From Symbiodinium microadriaticum (Eukaryota > Sar > Dinophyceae > Suessiales > Symbiodiniaceae): 64,000 nucleotides of DNA. The stretch spans positions 72,301-136,300 of the forward strand of contig LSRX01000844.1 of NCBI GenBank assembly GCA_001939145.1, given 5' to 3'. The notes under the pieces were generated by a model that saw only the letters and a program-made list of their open reading frames with translations, did no database searches and was not told the DNA's origin. Position 1 is the first letter of the stretch. Each line of letters begins with the position of its first letter. Positions 60,659-64,000 of this stretch are shown here, piece by piece. Made by a program: the position numbers and the translations under genes.

Positions 60659-60927
60659 GGGGCAACGCTAGTCTTAGGCTTTCATTCGTTACACGTGCCG
60701 CAACACTCATCCTCACTGCTGCAGTTTTCATGGTCATCGTAACTTCCATGCTGCCCATGGTTGTGAAGTTGCCACAGTTCAGCTTCGTACTTTGGAGTGT
60801 CCGAGCAGACATCATGGCCGCCATAGTCATCATGATATTAACCGTCTACATGACTCCCGGAATCATCGCAGTAACGATCATTGCTGTTGCAGCCGTCATC
60901 ATAATAGCAAATTTGTCGTCATCGGTA
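60659..60927 (+). CDS. Multi-pass membrane protein exon
   Basis: ACTAG|GG acceptor, 89 codons ending at GTA|GTAAGT, a consensus donor. Hydrophobic segments about 20 residues long: LILTAAVFMVIVTSMLPMVV, then after KLPQFSFVLWSVRAD a second IMAAIVIMILTVYM and third IIAVTIIAVAAVIIIANL. Two Pro/Gly-containing loops (LPQF, TPG). The frame continues 35 codons past the donor to TAG (61032) but loses its pattern. Channel or transporter is possible; no signature motif is seen. Confidence 0.55.
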
Positions 60928-61089
60928 GTAAGTCACACCTGCATGACTTCAGAACCATGCAGGCAAATTTTATTACGAGTATTTTTTTCCACTCGCGATT
61001 GCCATGTTGGTAGATGGCATATGTTAGCATAGTGATCGGAGTGAGCAGGAGCATACTGAGGCATAGTGACAACAGAGATGCTCACGAGA

Positions 61090-61285
61090 ATCACGATGGG
61101 TGGTGAAGAGGATAGCATTGGCAATGACGACGGTGACAGCAGTGAGTGGTGGTGGTCATGGTGGTGATGCGTCTGATGACGGTTCTGATCGTGCCTGTGA
61201 TGATGGGATCCACGTCGACAATGCCGACGATGACGACGGAGATGTCGATGAGTGTGATGATGCCAATGCTGATGATGTGGATGTG
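61090..61285. repeat. GAT/GGT trinucleotide region
   Basis: Imperfect GATGATG and GGTGGT units. Confidence 0.8.
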
Positions 61286-61727
61286 AGCAGGTCTATACCA
61301 CAATATGATATACATATTTTTAAAAACTATAGAAAGAATAGAAAGCTATGATGGACTATGACATACTGATATATTGAATGCTCTTTTCACGATTCGCGGC
61401 CCAGTTGGGGCATCTCTCGCCGCTACTCACGTGGGCTTGGGCCGCAGAAGCGCTTCGTGCTTTAGGGTTCTTGAGGGTCAGGCCTTAGGGGTTATAGATT
61501 TTGGGCTTTAGGGTTTAGGGTTTAGGGTTAGGGCTTAATTAGGGTTTAGGAGTTTCGAGATTTTGGGGGTGTAGGGCTTCGAAAGTACTGCGAGGCTTCG
61601 TTGCCGTGAGACATTTCGGGTACGGATATGTCTTCTGTCGAGCTGCTTGAAGTAGCAAAGTGCTTTAAATCACATCGCGGAATTCGATCACGCTATACGG
61701 TGTGTCCGTAATCAACGTATTTTGCAG

Positions 61728-61787
61728 CCTCTGACGTTCTTCGTCAGCTTTGGATTGGATTTCTTGGTGGCGAAGGAACTTCGAAGC
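61728..61787 (+). CDS. Probable exon, unknown protein
   Basis: TTTGCAG|CC acceptor, SDVLRQLWIGFLGGEGTSK, C|GTTCTT donor. Confidence 0.45.
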
Positions 61788-61833
61788 GTTCTTTTTTTGG
61801 ATTCCGTGTTAGGTCACTTTTTTGTGTGTACAG

Positions 61834-61905
61834 TTCACCGAGGGTGTAGGGATGATCTTCGGCCCTCCCGGGATTCGCGGAAGAGGGAGGGCTGGAATTT
61901 TTTAG
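61834..61905 (+). CDS. Probable exon, unknown protein
   Basis: TGTACAG|TTC acceptor, FTEGVGMIFGPPGIRGRGRA GIF then TAG. If 61787 is the previous donor, the intron would be only 46 nt. Confidence 0.45.
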   Translation, partial: FTEGVGMIFGPPGIRGRGRAGIF

Positions 61906-62004
61906 GTTTAGGGGTTTTGGGTCTAGCGCCTTAGTGTTGGAGGTTTAGGGTTTCATGCTTCGCTCCTCATAAAGCTCAGCTTTCGTGCTCTCTGCCTGCT
62001 ACAG

Positions 62005-62140
62005 CTGCTTGACAGGTCCAGGTGAGATAGACAGAGGGCATCATGACTGCCTTTGTAGGGCTTCAGACAGCAATCATGGGGCTGATCACACGGCTAGGGT
62101 GTTTTGCGGGGATGCAGCAAACCTTGAATCCCGAAGCCCT
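62005..62140 (+). CDS. Probable exon, unknown protein
   Basis: GCTACAG|C acceptor, CLTGPGEIDRGHHDCLCRAS, DSNHGADHTARVFCGDAANL ES. Cys/His/Asp-rich. 3' edge unclear; frame stops at 62165. Confidence 0.4.
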
Positions 62141-62149
62141 AAACAAGTA

Positions 62150-62230
62150 GCAACCCTAAGCCCCTAAGCCCTAAAACCCGAAGCCCTAAACCCTAAAGCC
62201 CTCAAGCCCTAAACCCTAAACCCTAATATG
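62150..62230. repeat. CCCTAAA block
   Basis: C-strand units with CCCGAAGC variants. Confidence 0.85.
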
Positions 62231-62277
62231 ATCTTCCCCCGACAAGCAGTTCGAACCATGTAGGCCCTTGTTGTCAG

Positions 62278-62307
62278 GCACGTGAAGGCATCTACGCCGC
62301 TTTAAAG
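62278..62307 (+). CDS. Possible 30-nt exon
   Basis: TTGTCAG|GCA acceptor, AREGIYAALK, AAG|GTTGTG donor. Confidence 0.4.
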
Positions 62308-62444
62308 GTTGTGCTCTAGAACCTTGCGTGAGACCTTAACTGCAGGGTTTAGGGTTTAGGGTTTAGGGCTTAGGGGTTAGGGTTTAGGGGTTAGGGTTTC
62401 GGATAATAGCTCTAACTCCTAAGTTTGCGGCTTTTCGCCCGAAG

Positions 62445-62504
62445 CCCCAAGACCGTAAAGTGCGAAGATTTGCGGACGCCGAGGCTCAAATTCACTGCTG
62501 TGCT
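62445..62504 (+). CDS. Probable exon, unknown protein
   Basis: CGAAG|CCC acceptor, PQDRKVRRFADAEAQIHCCA, GCT|GTGAGG donor at phase 0. Confidence 0.45.
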
Positions 62505-62750
62505 GTGAGGGCGGAGCCCGGTCAAGGAAGTCATGGTGTAGGGCTTCTGGTTTTCGGGTTTGGGGTTTAAGGTCTTTTTGGAGTTTAGGATATCTCCCCC
62601 CCTGTCTTAGGCTTAAGATTCAGGACATGTTTTTTTGATTCTCGCCTTTCAGGTTGAAGGTTTAGGGTTTAGGGGTGAAGGCTTACGGCGTTGGGTCTTT
62701 AGATTGTCCTCGCTCCACCGTAGTATTGAATCCCGCTTGTCAGTCGCCAG

Positions 62751-62843
62751 AAATACGTGGACGTCGTGCTTGCTGGGTTCTCGATTCCTGAGTTGAAAAG
62801 TAAACAGTACTGCTGCCAGGTTGAAAACTCTCTCAGATTTTTC
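62751..62843 (+). CDS. Probable exon, unknown protein
   Basis: CGCCAG|AAA acceptor, KYVDVVLAGFSIPELKSKQY then CCQVENSLRFF, TTC|GTGGGT donor at phase 0; an earlier donor (A|GTAAAC at 62800) is possible. Confidence 0.55.
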
Positions 62844-63379
62844 GTGGGTCACCTAGGCTTTAGGGTTTGGGTTTAGTGTCTACAGCACCTGGGGCAGAAT
62901 CCCTAAACCCTAAACCCTAAAGCGGGCAGAAATTTCATAAGTCTTGGTCTTCGTGGAGGTCTAGCCCAGTAGGTTGCCGAAGCCCGCGGCCGCCGCCTGA
63001 CGAGCCGAATTCACTGGCATGCTGTGTTCTGGTAGTATGTCCTTCCCGAATAGTGAAGGCGTTGTATGTTAAGCTCAACTTTGCGTTCTGCCACATGTTC
63101 GGCATTGCTTCAGAAACGAGAAGCACAGGGTAGAGCCTTGTTGTTCTCTGAGAGCCTTAAGTCTGCCAGGAAACCCGGCAGAATCCGAGAAACAAAGGTC
63201 CGGCAGAGTCATATTGGACATTGGTAATACTGAAGTGGTCAGAACAGCAAGACGTGTCAGCAGTGTAAATATCCCTAAACCCTAAATCCTACTCATAAGA
63301 CAGAGCATCAGCTTACACACACCGAAGTCCGTTGACCTCAGCTACAGGCGTGCAGCCCCCAGCCCTAGCTTTAACTCAG

Positions 63380-63424
63380 GTGTTCGAAAACCCCAGAAGT
63401 GACATTAAAGATATGATGAGTTCG
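63380..63424 (+). CDS. Probable exon, unknown protein
   Basis: ACTCAG|GTG acceptor, VFENPRSDIKDMMSS, TCG|GTTTTA donor at phase 0. Lies inside a 100-codon ORF (63332-63634) that may be partly intronic. Confidence 0.45.
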
Positions 63425-63746
63425 GTTTTAGGACTAGGATTTAGGGTGCATCCACACTGGAGGGATGATACAGGTTTCAAGACTCTTGCAGCTGCAGACT
63501 CCTCCAGAAATGGATCGGGGGAAACTGATGTCCTGCCTGCTACATCATGTGAAATCTACCTTGCTGCCGTGTGCAGGAAGGCCGTCGGTCCGGATATCAT
63601 GTTAAGAGTCGTTGTCGTTCCGCTACGAAGCTGACACAGGGTATGATGTAACAAGTGTTTAGGGTTTAGGGTTTAGGGTTTGTGAGTGACTCTTGGCTGC
63701 AGTGATGCCTGCGCCTGTCCGACTCTCAAGCTTTGTCTGTTTTTAG

Positions 63747-63917
63747 CACGCACGCTTTTGCCTGCTGCTTGCGGGTGCCATCAAGTGCTCCCGGAAGCCA
63801 ACGTCCCTTGGCATCATTTGGCTGGGGAGGGGTTGGAATATGCCACCACTTTCTAGAGTCGTTCAAACCCAAAGACTTAGCTGGGTGGCTGGCTTACAGT
63901 TTGGGTTACTTTCGTAA
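63747..63917 (+). CDS. Probable terminal exon, unknown protein
   Basis: Strong acceptor CTGTTTTTAG|CAC, 56 codons: HARFCLLLAGAIKCSRKPTS, LGIIWLGRGWNMPPLSRVVQ, TQRLSWVAGLQFGLLS then TAA. Phase 0 agrees with the exon ending at 63424. The longer ORF at 63733 is in another frame. Confidence 0.5.
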   Translation, partial: HARFCLLLAGAIKCSRKPTSLGIIWLGRGWNMPPLSRVVQTQRLSWVAGLQFGLLS

Positions 63918-64000
63918 TTAATCAAGACTTAGGGATCAAGGTTTGGGTTTGGGTGTGTAAGCTGTAGCAGCTGTAGCAGAGGTGGTGGCGCTTTGAGATT

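Overview
The window looks like nuclear DNA of a eukaryotic alga-like protist, most probably a dinoflagellate. Five things point there. (1) Plant-type telomere repeats (TTTAGGG/CCCTAAA) are scattered through the whole window in both orientations. (2) The one gene that can be rebuilt end to end, ribosomal protein eS8 (RPS8), has GC instead of GT at 6 of its 11 intron donors. (3) Every visible acceptor in that gene is AG followed by an exon that starts with G. (4) There is a CCCH zinc finger of a form common in dinoflagellates. (5) A short match to the 3' half of the dinoflagellate spliced leader lies just upstream of a small ORF. Every exon called with any confidence is on the + strand, which fits the one-directional gene arrays of dinoflagellates. 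No bacterial features were seen.

Layout. Genes are broken into short exons (about 20-150 nt) in introns of hundreds to more than a thousand bases. These introns are filled with degenerate telomere-like arrays, trinucleotide repeats, microsatellites and small palindromic elements. Most long ORFs are therefore chance frames in repeats, and most true exons are too short to appear as ORFs. RPS8 (35557-44510, 12 exons, about 214 aa) is the anchor. Using the splice habits learned from it (AG|G acceptors, GT/GC donors), I list other probable exons. They fall into groups: 150-3300; 7680-9437; 9668-11664 (CCCH protein); 13908-15024; 19989-20634; 22625-25454; 26402-30425; 31122-34136; 34322-34874; 45856-49741; 50330-52779; 54425-58190 (a sperm-tail PG-rich/SHIPPO repeat protein, probably of the flagellar axoneme); and 60027-63917 (a protein with a multi-pass membrane region). 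Grouping of exons into genes is inference, except for RPS8; phase agreement supports some joins.

Repeats. Interstitial telomeric arrays are the dominant theme. At least three are bracketed by short direct duplications of unique sequence, two of them inside RPS8 introns just behind the splice donor. This suggests insertion of telomeric repeats at staggered breaks. The arrays carry both GTTTAG (usable donor) and TTTAG|G (usable acceptor), so they may help build or enlarge introns. Two families and one single copy of small inverted-repeat (MITE-like) elements are also visible, as is a diverged segmental duplication near 13.4-15.9 kb. Two single N bases (14088 and 43908) mark assembly joins; the second hides the acceptor of RPS8 exon 11.
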